From assembly GCA_019116745.1 (NCBI GenBank), contig DXBC01000094.1, forward strand, positions 1-35,641: DNA of 35,641 bases, read 5' to 3'. Below, one piece after another: positions 6,896-14,614 of this stretch (within the stretch, counting starts at the first letter, position 1; each line of letters opens with the position of its first letter). The notes under the pieces are model-generated. The model saw only the letters and a list, made by a program, of their open reading frames with translations, ran no database searches and was not told the DNA's origin. The translations under genes and the position numbers were made by a program. Origin of the DNA: Candidatus Lachnoclostridium stercorigallinarum. Lineage in GTDB: Bacteria; Bacillota; Clostridia; Lachnospirales; Lachnospiraceae.

Positions 6896-7687
6896 ATGGC
6901 AATACATGACGGATGCGGCAGACAGATCCCTGTGAGGGATGTGATTGAGGAGCTGGACCGGCTGCTGGAGAGCGACCGGGCGGAGGAAGCGGAACATCAT
7001 ATGTACCGGTGGCTGAGACGGGCCGGAGAGATGGGAGACTGGCAGGGGGAGATCACTCTGCAGAATGAGCTGATGGGATTTCACCGAAGCAGCGGAAAGA
7101 GAGACGCGGGACTTCTGGCTGCCAGGGAAGGAATCCGGCTGATCCGCAGCCATGAGATGGAGCGGACGGTGACTGCGGCCACCACGTTTCTCAATGCTGC
7201 CACTACCATGAAGGCCTTCGGAGAGACGCAGGAGGCCATCCCCTACTATGAAGAGGCGGAAAAGATTTATAACAGAACCCTGCAGCCGGAAGATTACCGC
7301 TTTGCAGGACTGTACAACAATCTGGCTCTGGCCTGGACGGATCTGGGACAGTATGAGAGGGCTCTGTTATATTATAACCGGGCTCTTTCTCTCCTGGAAA
7401 AGCTCCCGGGAGGCGTTATGGAGCTGGCGGTGACCTGGGTAAATCTGGCCTGCCTGTGGGAGCGGAAGGAGGAGAATCCGGACCGGAGAGAGGAACGGAT
7501 TGAGGAGTGTCTGAACCGGGCTATGGAGCATCTGGACAGGCCGGATGCGGAGCGGGACGGCTACTACGCTTTTACCTGCCGCAAATGCGCCCCTACCTTC
7601 GGCTATTTCGGCTGGTTTCTGGCGGAGAAAGAGTTAAAGAGGCGGGCGGATGAGATTTACAGGAGCAATCAGAATGAAGGGACTTGA
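6896..7687 (+). CDS. Tetratricopeptide repeat protein, partner of DUF4037
   Basis: A 263-residue soluble helical protein with TPR-like units; the clearest is LYNNLALAWTDLGQYERALLYY, followed by TWVNLACLWERKEE. No enzymatic motif, signal peptide or membrane segment is visible. The start at 6896 is used because AGGAG lies six bases upstream; the track start at 6824 lies inside the carboxypeptidase gene. Its end overlaps the start of the DUF4037 gene by 14 bases, so the two are probably translated together and may form a complex. TPR proteins usually mediate protein-protein contacts; a regulatory role toward DUF4037 is inference. Confidence 0.85.
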   Translation: MAIHDGCGRQIPVRDVIEELDRLLESDRAEEAEHHMYRWLRRAGEMGDWQGEITLQNELMGFHRSSGKRDAGLLAAREGIRLIRSHEMERTVTAATTFLNAATTMKAFGETQEAIPYYEEAEKIYNRTLQPEDYRFAGLYNNLALAWTDLGQYERALLYYNRALSLLEKLPGGVMELAVTWVNLACLWERKEENPDRREERIEECLNRAMEHLDRPDAERDGYYAFTCRKCAPTFGYFGWFLAEKELKRRADEIYRSNQNEGT

Positions 7688-8591
7688 GCTGGCGAAAGCC
7701 TATTATGAGGAGTACGGCAGACCCATGATTCAGGAAAAATTTCCCAAATACGCGGAACGGATCGCGGTGGGACTGGCAGGAGAGGGCTCGGAGTGCTTTG
7801 GATATGATGATGAACTTTCCAGAGACCATGACTTTGAGGCTGGCTTCTGTCTGTGGCTGACGGAAGCAGACGCGGATGCCATCGGCTTTCCCCTGTTTCG
7901 GGCTTATGGGAAACTGCCGGACGAATTTATGGGGGTTCGGAAAGAGAAGACCAGCTTATTTGGAGGAAACCGCCGGGGAGTCATGGAAATTTCCGAGTTT
8001 TTCGGAAGGATGATCGGCTGCCCTGCTGTGCCGGAGAACGGGCAGCAGTGGCTTTCCATTCCGGAATATGCCCTGGCCCAGGCGGTAAACGGGCAAGTAT
8101 TCCGGGATGATCTGGGAGAATTTTCCAGGATCCGGGATGAGCTGAAAAAAGGCTATCCGGAGGATGTGAGAAGGAAAAAGATCGCTGCCAGGGCCGCTCT
8201 CATGGCCCAGGCGGGACAGTATAATTACAGCCGGTGCAGAAAACGGGAAGAGTACGGGGCGGCGGCTCTGGCCGCGGCGGAATTTGCAAAGGCAGGAATT
8301 TCCATGGTATTTCTGCTGAATAACCGTTATACTCCTTATTACAAGTGGATGCTGCGGGCCATGGGGGAGCTCCCCCTGCTGGGAGATCTGCGGCCGTCCA
8401 TGGAACAGCTGCTCACAGGCGGAGGAGACTGCAGCGGACTTATAGAGGAGATCTGCGGCCGTGTGGTCCGGGAGCTGCAGCGCCAGGGGCTGACAGGCGG
8501 AAACTGGGAATACCTGGAGCCTCACGCCCTGGCGGTGACAGAGACCATCCGCGACGGGGAGCTGAGAAACCTGCACCTGATGGAAGGATAG
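7674..8591 (+). CDS. DUF4037 protein, nucleotidyltransferase-like
   Basis: A 305-residue protein resembling the DUF4037 family. The N-terminal segment GEGSECFGYDDELSRDHDF matches the Pol-beta/MNT nucleotidyltransferase pattern, with GS at 38-39 and the DxD pair at D51 and D53, so a metal-dependent nucleotide-transfer activity is plausible. The C-terminal half (LLNNRYTPYYKWMLRAMGELP) is helical and characteristic of the family. The start at 7674 follows AGGAG by eight bases and overlaps the TPR gene. The substrate is unknown: the fold covers antibiotic nucleotidylyltransferases, MNT antitoxins and tRNA enzymes. No HEPN partner is adjacent. Confidence 0.82.
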   Translation: MKGLELAKAYYEEYGRPMIQEKFPKYAERIAVGLAGEGSECFGYDDELSRDHDFEAGFCLWLTEADADAIGFPLFRAYGKLPDEFMGVRKEKTSLFGGNRRGVMEISEFFGRMIGCPAVPENGQQWLSIPEYALAQAVNGQVFRDDLGEFSRIRDELKKGYPEDVRRKKIAARAALMAQAGQYNYSRCRKREEYGAAALAAAEFAKAGISMVFLLNNRYTPYYKWMLRAMGELPLLGDLRPSMEQLLTGGGDCSGLIEEICGRVVRELQRQGLTGGNWEYLEPHALAVTETIRDGELRNLHLMEG

Positions 8592-8606
8592 AAGTTTGGA
8601 GGAAGA

Positions 8607-10418
8607 ATGAAAGAAGAGATATTTGGGAACGGTCCGGGAACGGCCGGCACGCCGGAGGGGGAGACCCGCGGACGGAGCCGGAGAAAGCCGGACAAAAAGG
8701 GAAAGGCGGAACCGGCAGGAACTGCCGGCGTGACAGCAAAGTCCGGCACCGGAACCGGCGGCGGTTCTGTCCCCGGCGGCGCTCCCTCAGACGGAAAACC
8801 GGGAAAGAAAAAGGCGGTTCGGGCGGGAGCAGCAGCGGCAGCGGCGGCTGTGGTGCTGGCCGGCGCATACATATACATCGGAACCACTTACAGGAATGCG
8901 TTTTTCAACGGCACAGTGATCAATGGGATGGACGTATCGGGGAGAACGGCGGAGGAAGTGAAGGAAATGATTTCCCAGGGCACAGAAGACTATATTCTGA
9001 CCCTGGAGGAGAGGGGCGGACAGACCGAGAGCATAGAGGGAACGGCCATCGGCCTTCAGGCCGAGTTTGACGGCAGCCTGGAGCAGCTTCTGGAAGAACA
9101 GAATCCCTATGCCTGGCTTCCGGCCTGGATTCAGGGGCGGGAGTATGAGATTCCCGCCATGATTACATATGATGAAAACCAGCTGGAAACAGAGATCCTG
9201 AACCTGGACTGCATGGACGAGGATCGGATTCAGAAACCGGAAAGCGCATCGATTTCTGCCTATGTACCGGGAGCAGGATATACCATTGAGGAGGAGACAG
9301 AAGGAAATGAGCCGGACTATGACCGGCTGAAGGAGGCCATAGAACAGGCCATTACAGGGCTTCAGCGGGAGCTGTCCCTGGAAGAGGCGGGAGTTTACAG
9401 AGAGCCGGAGGTCCGGACGGAGGATGAATCTCTGGCCGGCCTGCTGGAAGAATATAATCGCTATGCGGGAGTAACCGTTACCTACACATTTGGTGATAAG
9501 ACGGAGGTGCTGGACGGGGAAACCATCAGCCAGTGGCTCTATGATGACGGCAGTCAGGTGATTATTTCTGACGAAGCAGCGGCGGAGTATGTCCAGACAC
9601 TGGCCACGAAGTACAACACGGCTTACCGGGCGAAGAGCTTAAAGACTTCTTACGGTCCCACAGTGACCATCGGGAAAGGAAATTATGGCTGGAGGATTAA
9701 CCAGTCTCAGGAGAAAACGGAGCTGCTCGCTATGATCCGGTCGGGAGAGAGCGGGACGAGAGAGCCGGTTTACTCTCAGACGGCGGCCAGCCATGGGACC
9801 AATGATTACGGAGATACCTATGTGGAGATCAACCTGACGGCACAGCATCTGTTTTTCTACAAAGATGGAAAGCTGCTGGTGGAGTCGGATTTTGTGTCGG
9901 GAAATGAGGCCAGAGGGTGGTCCACTCCGTCTGGAGCATATCCCCTTACTTATAAAGAACGAAACGCCACATTAAACGGGGAGGGCTACAGCACGCCGGT
10001 TTCTTACTGGATGCCTTTCAACGGGGGAATCGGCCTCCATGACGCGGGCTGGCGTTCCAGTTTCGGCGGAACCATTTACAAGACTAACGGTTCCCACGGC
10101 TGCATCAATCTGCCGCCGTCCGTGGCAAAGATCATTTATGAGAATATTTCTCAGGGAGATCCCATTCTCTGCTATGAGCTGGAGGGGACGGAACAGACCA
10201 CGACGACCAACGCCAGCGGAAAGCCGGCGGAGACGCAGCCGGCAGAAACTCAGCCGGCGGAGACACAGCCGGCAGAAACCCAGCCAGCGGCTACGCAGCC
10301 GGCAGAAACCCAGCCAGCGGAGACGCAGCCGGCGGAAACCCAGCCCGTCGGCCCCGGAGAACCGCAGGAAACTTCTTCAGGCGGAACGGAAGCAGTGGGG
10401 CCGGGAGCAGGTCTGTAA
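8607..10418 (+). CDS. Membrane-anchored L,D-transpeptidase (YkuD) with PG-binding domains
   Basis: L,D-transpeptidases form 3-3 cross-links in peptidoglycan or attach proteins to it. The 603-residue protein has a basic, low-complexity cytosolic N-terminus, one membrane helix at about 71-92, then an extracellular region with two domains that look like PG_binding_4 modules (FNGTVINGMDVSGRTAEEV and the TLEERGG/YNRYAGVTVTYTF region), and a YkuD catalytic domain with HGCINLP, C499 being the nucleophile. The tail is eight AETQP-type repeats, a likely wall-spanning linker. The RBS is GGAGG. It is followed by a two-way terminator. The domain call is firm; its exact linkage chemistry is not visible. 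Confidence 0.93.
   Translation: MKEEIFGNGPGTAGTPEGETRGRSRRKPDKKGKAEPAGTAGVTAKSGTGTGGGSVPGGAPSDGKPGKKKAVRAGAAAAAAAVVLAGAYIYIGTTYRNAFFNGTVINGMDVSGRTAEEVKEMISQGTEDYILTLEERGGQTESIEGTAIGLQAEFDGSLEQLLEEQNPYAWLPAWIQGREYEIPAMITYDENQLETEILNLDCMDEDRIQKPESASISAYVPGAGYTIEEETEGNEPDYDRLKEAIEQAITGLQRELSLEEAGVYREPEVRTEDESLAGLLEEYNRYAGVTVTYTFGDKTEVLDGETISQWLYDDGSQVIISDEAAAEYVQTLATKYNTAYRAKSLKTSYGPTVTIGKGNYGWRINQSQEKTELLAMIRSGESGTREPVYSQTAASHGTNDYGDTYVEINLTAQHLFFYKDGKLLVESDFVSGNEARGWSTPSGAYPLTYKERNATLNGEGYSTPVSYWMPFNGGIGLHDAGWRSSFGGTIYKTNGSHGCINLPPSVAKIIYENISQGDPILCYELEGTEQTTTTNASGKPAETQPAETQPAETQPAETQPAATQPAETQPAETQPAETQPVGPGEPQETSSGGTEAVGPGAGL
10227..10346 (+). repeat. Eight tandem 15-bp units coding AETQP
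   Basis: Eight in-frame 15-base repeats encode AETQP, with one variant, AATQP. They form the Pro/Thr-rich tail of the L,D-transpeptidase. Copy number is likely to vary by slippage or recombination without breaking the frame. Confidence 0.9.
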
Positions 10419-10434
10419 CCAGAGTGAGACAGAG

Positions 10435-10477
10435 AAAAAGCCAGGAGCGCAGACAGATGCTGCGGATCCTGGCTTTT
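10435..10477. terminator. Bidirectional terminator between convergent genes
   Basis: An 11-bp stem, AAAAGCCAGGA (10436-10446) with TCCTGGCTTTT (10467-10477), carries A and T runs on its two sides and contains an inner GCAG/CTGC pairing. It serves the L,D-transpeptidase gene on + and the DUF3842 gene on -. Confidence 0.85.
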
Positions 10478-10506
10478 GGTGTGCCTGGAAAACGGGGCCA
10501 TATTGC

Positions 10507-10923
10507 TCAGGCGTTCTGCTCCAGCAGAGCGTCCACCCGCTCCACCACTTCCCGGATATAGGTTCCCAGAGGAAGCTCCCGGCAGCCCGCCACAAACTGA
10601 TGGCAGTGACTGGAAGGAATCAGGATTTTCTGGGCGGGACTGCTCCCCACGGCCACAGCCATGGCCGGAGTGATTTCTCCCAGCAGGGAGTTGGCAATGA
10701 CGATGCCGATGGGGCCGATGATGATATCGGCGTCCCGGCTGTTGACCACCACCGGATTTTCTCCTGTGGCTCCTGCATCAGCCCCCGCTTTCAGCATGGC
10801 TGAGGTGGCGATGCTGTTGGTGCCCACGGCGATCAGTTCCAGGCCGGGGTGAGCTTTCTTCAGCTGCTCCACCACGCCCTTTCCCATTTTTCCTCCCTGA
10901 CCGTCAATAACAATGATTTTCAT
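10507..10923 (-). CDS. DUF3842 family protein
   Basis: A 138-residue protein of unknown function, typical in length of DUF3842. The N-terminus MKIIVIDGQGGKMGKGVVEQL looks like the first strand and glycine loop of a Rossmann-type nucleotide-binding fold. A Gly/Ala-rich middle (GADAGATGENPVVV) and the segment SSHCHQFVAGCRELPLG contain His and Cys residues that might bind metal or substrate. The start at 10923 is preceded on the minus strand by AGGAG; the longer track ORF would cross the divergent promoters. It is divergent from the osmoprotectant operon. Function is not known. Confidence 0.85.
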   Translation of the reverse strand: MKIIVIDGQGGKMGKGVVEQLKKAHPGLELIAVGTNSIATSAMLKAGADAGATGENPVVVNSRDADIIIGPIGIVIANSLLGEITPAMAVAVGSSPAQKILIPSSHCHQFVAGCRELPLGTYIREVVERVDALLEQNA

Positions 10924-10953
10924 AAGTCCTGCTCCTGTCTGTTGATTTTTGTG

Positions 10954-11004
10954 TGTACAAACTGTGCATAAATGTATTATAATATGCGGGTACGGCGGAC
11001 GCAA
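10954..11004. promoter_or_regulatory. Overlapping divergent promoters (DUF3842 and opu operon)
   Basis: The TATTATAATAT core supplies a -10 on both strands. On minus, TTGCGT (11004-10999) with a 17-base spacer to TATAAT (10981-10976). On plus, TGTACA (10954-10959) with an 18-base spacer to TATAAT (10978-10983). The two -10 boxes overlap, so the promoters would exclude each other. Confidence 0.55.
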
Positions 11005-11074
11005 GAACCTGCGTGAGGGAATCCTGTGGATTTTCTGCGGGGCGAAAGCGGCCGCAGTAAAGGAGGATGTGAAT

Positions 11075-11719
11075 ATGATAAATCTGCTGTCTTCCATTTT
11101 TACCCTGTACCGGGAGCGGGCGGACTGGTTTGCCGGTCTGCTGGCAGATCACATTGTTCTGGCTCTCAGCGCCATTGTCATGTCCCTTGCCATCGGCCTT
11201 CTGCTGGGAATCTGGATTTCGGAACATCAGAAAATTGCGCCGGCGGTGATGGGCGTGTGCAATGTGATGTACACGATTCCGGCCATTTCCCTGCTGGGAA
11301 TCCTGATTCCTTTCAGCGGCATCGGCAATAAAACGGCGGTGACCGCCCTTACCATTTACGGGATCATGCCCATGGTGAGAAATACCTATGTGGGTCTGAC
11401 AACGCTGGACCGGGATATTCTGGAGGCGGCCGAAGGCATGGGCAGCACCAGGATGCAGACCCTTCTGCGGGTGAAGATCCCCATGGCGGCTGGAGTGATT
11501 TTGGCTGGAGTGAGGAATATGGTAGTGATGACCATTTCCGTGGCGGGAATCGCGTCCTTTGTGGGAGCGGGCGGCCTGGGAGTGGCGATCTACCGGGGAA
11601 TCACCATTTACAACCCGGCCATGACAGCCGCAGGGAGTATTCTCATAGCTCTGCTGGCCCTGATTTTTGACCTGGTACTGGGAAAACTGGAAAAATATTT
11701 TAAAAAGAGAGGTAGCTGA
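11075..11719 (+). CDS. Osmoprotectant/betaine ABC transporter permease (OpuCB-like)
   Basis: The membrane subunit of a glycine betaine/choline/carnitine-type ABC importer. The 214 residues contain about six membrane helices and the family signature GIGNKTAVTALTIYGIMPMVRNTYVGL followed by the EAA loop EAAEGMGSTRMQTLLRVKIPMA, which contacts the ATPase. The start at 11075 follows AAGGAGG by eight bases; the upstream track start is not supported. It is the first gene of a three-gene operon with the binding protein and ATPase. Only one permease is encoded, so it probably acts as a homodimer, whereas B. subtilis OpuC has two permeases (OpuCB and OpuCD). Confidence 0.92.
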   Translation: MINLLSSIFTLYRERADWFAGLLADHIVLALSAIVMSLAIGLLLGIWISEHQKIAPAVMGVCNVMYTIPAISLLGILIPFSGIGNKTAVTALTIYGIMPMVRNTYVGLTTLDRDILEAAEGMGSTRMQTLLRVKIPMAAGVILAGVRNMVVMTISVAGIASFVGAGGLGVAIYRGITIYNPAMTAAGSILIALLALIFDLVLGKLEKYFKKRGS

Positions 11720-11720
11720 A

Positions 11721-12701
11721 ATGAAAAATATGAAATTGTGGACGGCTGCGGCTTTGGCTGCGGCCCTTGTGGGAACACTGGCCGGCTGCGGAGGAAGCAG
11801 CGCAGGCCGGGAGAGTACGGGAGCGGCATCCGTCGGGGAGCCGGAGGAGACAGCCGGCGCGGCTGCAGTCGCGGATCCGGTGCGCATTGCCACAAAACCC
11901 ATGACAGAGCAGTATATTCTGGGAGAGATGCTGGGACTGCTTATTGAGAACGAGACGGGATATTCTGTGGAGATCACAAAAGGCATCGGCGGAGGAACCA
12001 GCAACATTCAGCCGGCCATGGAAGCGGGGGAGTTTGACCTCTATCCGGAGTACACTTCCAGCGGCTGGGTTCTGGTTCTGGGACACTCTGCGGAGGGAAT
12101 GACCGATGAGGAGATGTTTGAGGAATTGAAAAAGGAGTATGAGGAGAAGTATGGGATGACCTGGCTGGGGCTGTACGGCTTCAACAATACTTATACGGTG
12201 GTGGTCCGCGGAGAGGTGGCCGATCAGTACGGCCTGACAAAGACCAGCGATCTGGCTTCTGTGGCGGGAGAGCTGACCTTTGGCGGAAACCCGGATTATC
12301 TGGAGAGAGAAGACGGATTTCCGGCCCTCTGCGAGACATACGGACTGGAGTTTGCTCAGGTGTCCGATATTGATATCGGACTGAAGTATCAGGCACTGGC
12401 TTCCGGAGATATTGACGTGACAAACGCTTATACCACAGATGCTCAGCTGGGAAATGAGTCCCTGGACGTGAGGGCGCTGGAGGATGACAAGCATCTTCAG
12501 GTCAATTATTACTGCTCCACAGTGGTGCGTCAGGATTCCCTGGAAAAGTTCCCCGGACTGGAGGACGCGCTGATGAAGATGGATGGAATTCTGAGCGACG
12601 GAGAGATGGCAAACCTCAACTATCAGGTGGAAGTGGAAGGAAAGGATGAGCAGGAAGTGGCCAGGGATTTCCTGACGGAGAAAGGCCTGCTGGAGGAATA
12701 G
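11721..12701 (+). CDS. Osmoprotectant-binding lipoprotein (OpuCC-like)
   Basis: The substrate-binding subunit of the importer, tethered to the outer face of the membrane. The 326 residues begin with a lipoprotein signal ending in LAGC (lipidated C23) and a Gly/Ser/Ala-rich linker. The OpuAC-type domain follows, with KPMTEQYILGEML, the hinge segment FDLYPEYTSSGW and later DIDVTNAYTTDAQL. Aromatic residues at such positions form the cage for quaternary ammonium groups in this family, so a betaine-like ligand is likely but not proven. The ATG at 11721 lies one base after the permease stop, with GAGAGG as RBS. Confidence 0.92.
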   Translation: MKNMKLWTAAALAAALVGTLAGCGGSSAGRESTGAASVGEPEETAGAAAVADPVRIATKPMTEQYILGEMLGLLIENETGYSVEITKGIGGGTSNIQPAMEAGEFDLYPEYTSSGWVLVLGHSAEGMTDEEMFEELKKEYEEKYGMTWLGLYGFNNTYTVVVRGEVADQYGLTKTSDLASVAGELTFGGNPDYLEREDGFPALCETYGLEFAQVSDIDIGLKYQALASGDIDVTNAYTTDAQLGNESLDVRALEDDKHLQVNYYCSTVVRQDSLEKFPGLEDALMKMDGILSDGEMANLNYQVEVEGKDEQEVARDFLTEKGLLEE

Positions 12702-12704
12702 AAA

Positions 12705-13460
12705 ATGGAACCGATCATTCGTTTTGAACGTGTTTCAAAGACATATGGGACGGAGCCGGTGCTGAAGGAATTTTCCCTGGACGTATTTCCGGGGGAATTT
12801 CTCACTGTCATCGGCCGCTCCGGCTGCGGCAAGACCACGGCGCTGAAACTGGTAAACGGCCTGATCACGCCGGATAAAGGGCGGGTGCTGGTCCGGGGAC
12901 AGGAGGTCCGGGAAGCGGATCTGGTGGACCTGCGCCGCCATATCGGCTATGCCATTCAGAATGTGGGGCTGTTTCCACATATGACCGTAGCAAAAAATAT
13001 TGCCTATGTACCCTCGATCTCTGGCCTGCCCGGCTGGAAAAAAGAAGAGGGGAGAAAAAAAGCGGAAGAGCTTCTGAGACTGGTAGGGCTGGATGAAAGC
13101 CTGACCGGCCGCTTTCCCAGAGAACTCTCAGGGGGACAGAGACAGCGGGTGGGTATTGCCAGGGCTCTGGCGGCCTCCCCGGATATTCTGCTTATGGACG
13201 AGCCCTTCGGGGCTGTGGATGAGATCACCAGAATCCAGCTTCAGGACGAAATTCTGCGTATCCATGAAGAGCGGAAGCTGACAGTGCTGTTTGTGACCCA
13301 TGATATTGAGGAAGCTCTGAAACTGGGAACCAGGACCCTGGTGATGGAAAAAGGGCGGGCGGTGCAGTGCGATCCGCCAAGCCGTCTGCTGAAAGCTCCT
13401 GCCACGGAATTCGTGGAGCAGCTGGTGTGCAGACGGAGAGAACTGGATGTGCGGGTGTAG
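12705..13460 (+). CDS. Osmoprotectant ABC transporter ATP-binding protein (OpuCA-like, no CBS)
   Basis: The ATPase subunit of the importer. Walker A is GRSGCGKTT (37-45), the signature is LSGGQRQR, and Walker B with its catalytic Glu is ILLMDEP; the D-loop region reads GAVDEITR, typical of the OpuA/OpuC branch. At 251 residues it stops shortly after the core and lacks the C-terminal CBS domains that sense ionic strength or c-di-AMP in many OpuCA/OpuA proteins. Control of this transporter is therefore probably at transcription or elsewhere. It starts three bases after the binding-protein stop, with GGAGG as RBS. Confidence 0.92.
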   Translation: MEPIIRFERVSKTYGTEPVLKEFSLDVFPGEFLTVIGRSGCGKTTALKLVNGLITPDKGRVLVRGQEVREADLVDLRRHIGYAIQNVGLFPHMTVAKNIAYVPSISGLPGWKKEEGRKKAEELLRLVGLDESLTGRFPRELSGGQRQRVGIARALAASPDILLMDEPFGAVDEITRIQLQDEILRIHEERKLTVLFVTHDIEEALKLGTRTLVMEKGRAVQCDPPSRLLKAPATEFVEQLVCRRRELDVRV

Positions 13461-13481
13461 GATGGAAGAAACGCAAAAAGG

Positions 13482-14353
13482 TTACAGAAACTGTTTTACG
13501 TAATTCTGGCAGAAATTTACAAATATGCGCGGTGCCCGATATCCGCTCCGGGAGGAAGGCCACGCGAGATAGATCATGCGGGAGCAGCGGGGGCTGCTGA
13601 TATGGAGAAAACGCACCTGGTCAGTCAGCCGGAGACTGCTTAAAGTAGAGACGAGGGAGAGACCGTAGCCGGCCTGGACGAAGCGCGCGTAGGTGGAAAA
13701 CTCGTCGCATTCCATAGTGATAACAGGCTGAAAGCCTGCCTGCCTGCATATTTTTCCAGATACTGGCGGGCCGGAAAATTTAAGTCCATGGCCACAAAAG
13801 GCTCATTTTTTACTTCCTCCAGAGCAACCTGATCTCTGTCTGTCAGGGGATGAGTGCTGGGAACGGCCAGCATAAATTCATCTTCCAGGAGAAAGACAGA
13901 GTCCTGGTGGGAGGAAAGGCAGGAGTCGGGCAGGATTGCCACGTCATACTCATGTTCCTTTAAGATCATGCGGTAGGTAGCATGGCGGATTTCCAGGGAG
14001 ATTTCCGGATACTGCTTCTGGAAAGCCAAGTAAAGCTCAGGCAGAAAATCAAAGCGGACAAAGGAGACGATCCGCAGAGTTTTCACAGATTCCAGGGGAG
14101 AAGGGGCGATCAGTCTCTGCCCCTCGTCCAGAAGATCCAGGGCTGTGCTGGCTTTCTCATAAAACAGCTCCCCTTTTTCCGTCAATTTCATTCCCGCTGA
14201 TGTGTGGGTCAGAAGAGTGCAGTTAAGCTCCGCCTCCAGCCCGTGGATGCTCTTGCTCACGGCGGGCTGAGAGACGTGGAGCCGCCTGTTCACTTCGGTC
14301 ACATTGCCGCAGCGGGCCACTTCACAAAAATAGCGCAGGGCCAGCAGATTCAT
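13482..14353 (-). pseudogene. LysR-family transcriptional regulator, one-base frameshift
   Basis: A LysR-type activator of about 290 residues, divergent from the MFS operon it presumably controls. The N-terminal winged HTH is intact (LRYFCEVARCGNVTEVNRRL, then VSQPAVSKSIHGLE). The start at 14353 follows AAGGAG. The effector domain runs in one frame to about 13750 and then continues in the next frame (MECDEFSTYARFVQAGYGLSLVS) down to a TAA at 13482. Adding one T to the coding strand where it reads AAATATGCAGG gives KYCRQAGFQPVITMECDEF, an ideal LysR continuation, so a single T deletion near 13748 is the simplest cause. An AGGC x3 run sits beside it. It may be a true mutation or an assembly error. 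Confidence 0.88.
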
Positions 14354-14419
14354 GACTGCGCTCTCCTTTCTGCAAAAAATAATCTGCAATGTATCAGAAA
14401 CAGCAAATCTTAATTTCTT

Positions 14420-14448
14420 ATTGTATTAAATTTTCCATAAATTTTCAA
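14420..14448 (-). promoter_or_regulatory. Promoter of the LysR gene
   Basis: On the minus strand, TTGAAA (14448-14443), a 17-base spacer and TACAAT (14425-14420), about 67 bases upstream of the LysR ATG. The surrounding DNA is markedly AT-rich. Confidence 0.75.
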
Positions 14449-14512
14449 TCCATTTATTTCCACAGAAAACAAGTCAGGTGAAATGCCTGCGGATCCATTT
14501 GACGGCTGCTGC

Positions 14513-14530
14513 CATAACCATATGGTTATG
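14513..14530. promoter_or_regulatory. Perfect 18-bp palindrome, candidate LysR operator
   Basis: CATAACCATATGGTTATG is a perfect palindrome between the divergent LysR and MFS promoters, about 19 bases upstream of the MFS -35. Its position suits a LysR recognition site, although its centre is even-spaced and does not fit a plain T-N11-A box. The rest of 14354-14614 holds only the promoters listed and no gene. Confidence 0.55.
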
Positions 14531-14548
14531 AACGGACGAAAAAGATAT

Positions 14549-14577
14549 TCGACTTTTGCCGTTTGTGAAAATAGAAT
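14549..14577 (+). promoter_or_regulatory. Promoter of the MFS-amidohydrolase operon
   Basis: TCGACT (14549-14554), a 17-base spacer and TAGAAT (14572-14577). The weak -35 next to the palindrome at 14513 fits an activator-dependent promoter. Confidence 0.5.
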
Positions 14578-14614
14578 AAAGGTACTGGAAGAAGAAAGTC
14601 GGAGGATGATGAAA

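Noticed and set aside
10227-10346. Tandem repeats as a possible CRISPR array
   Set aside because: The repeats are contiguous 15-bp units without spacers and are in frame within the L,D-transpeptidase gene.
10904-12007. 367-aa minus-strand ORF
   Set aside because: It is antisense to the OpuC-like permease and binding protein and would cross the divergent promoter region; composition is shadow-like.
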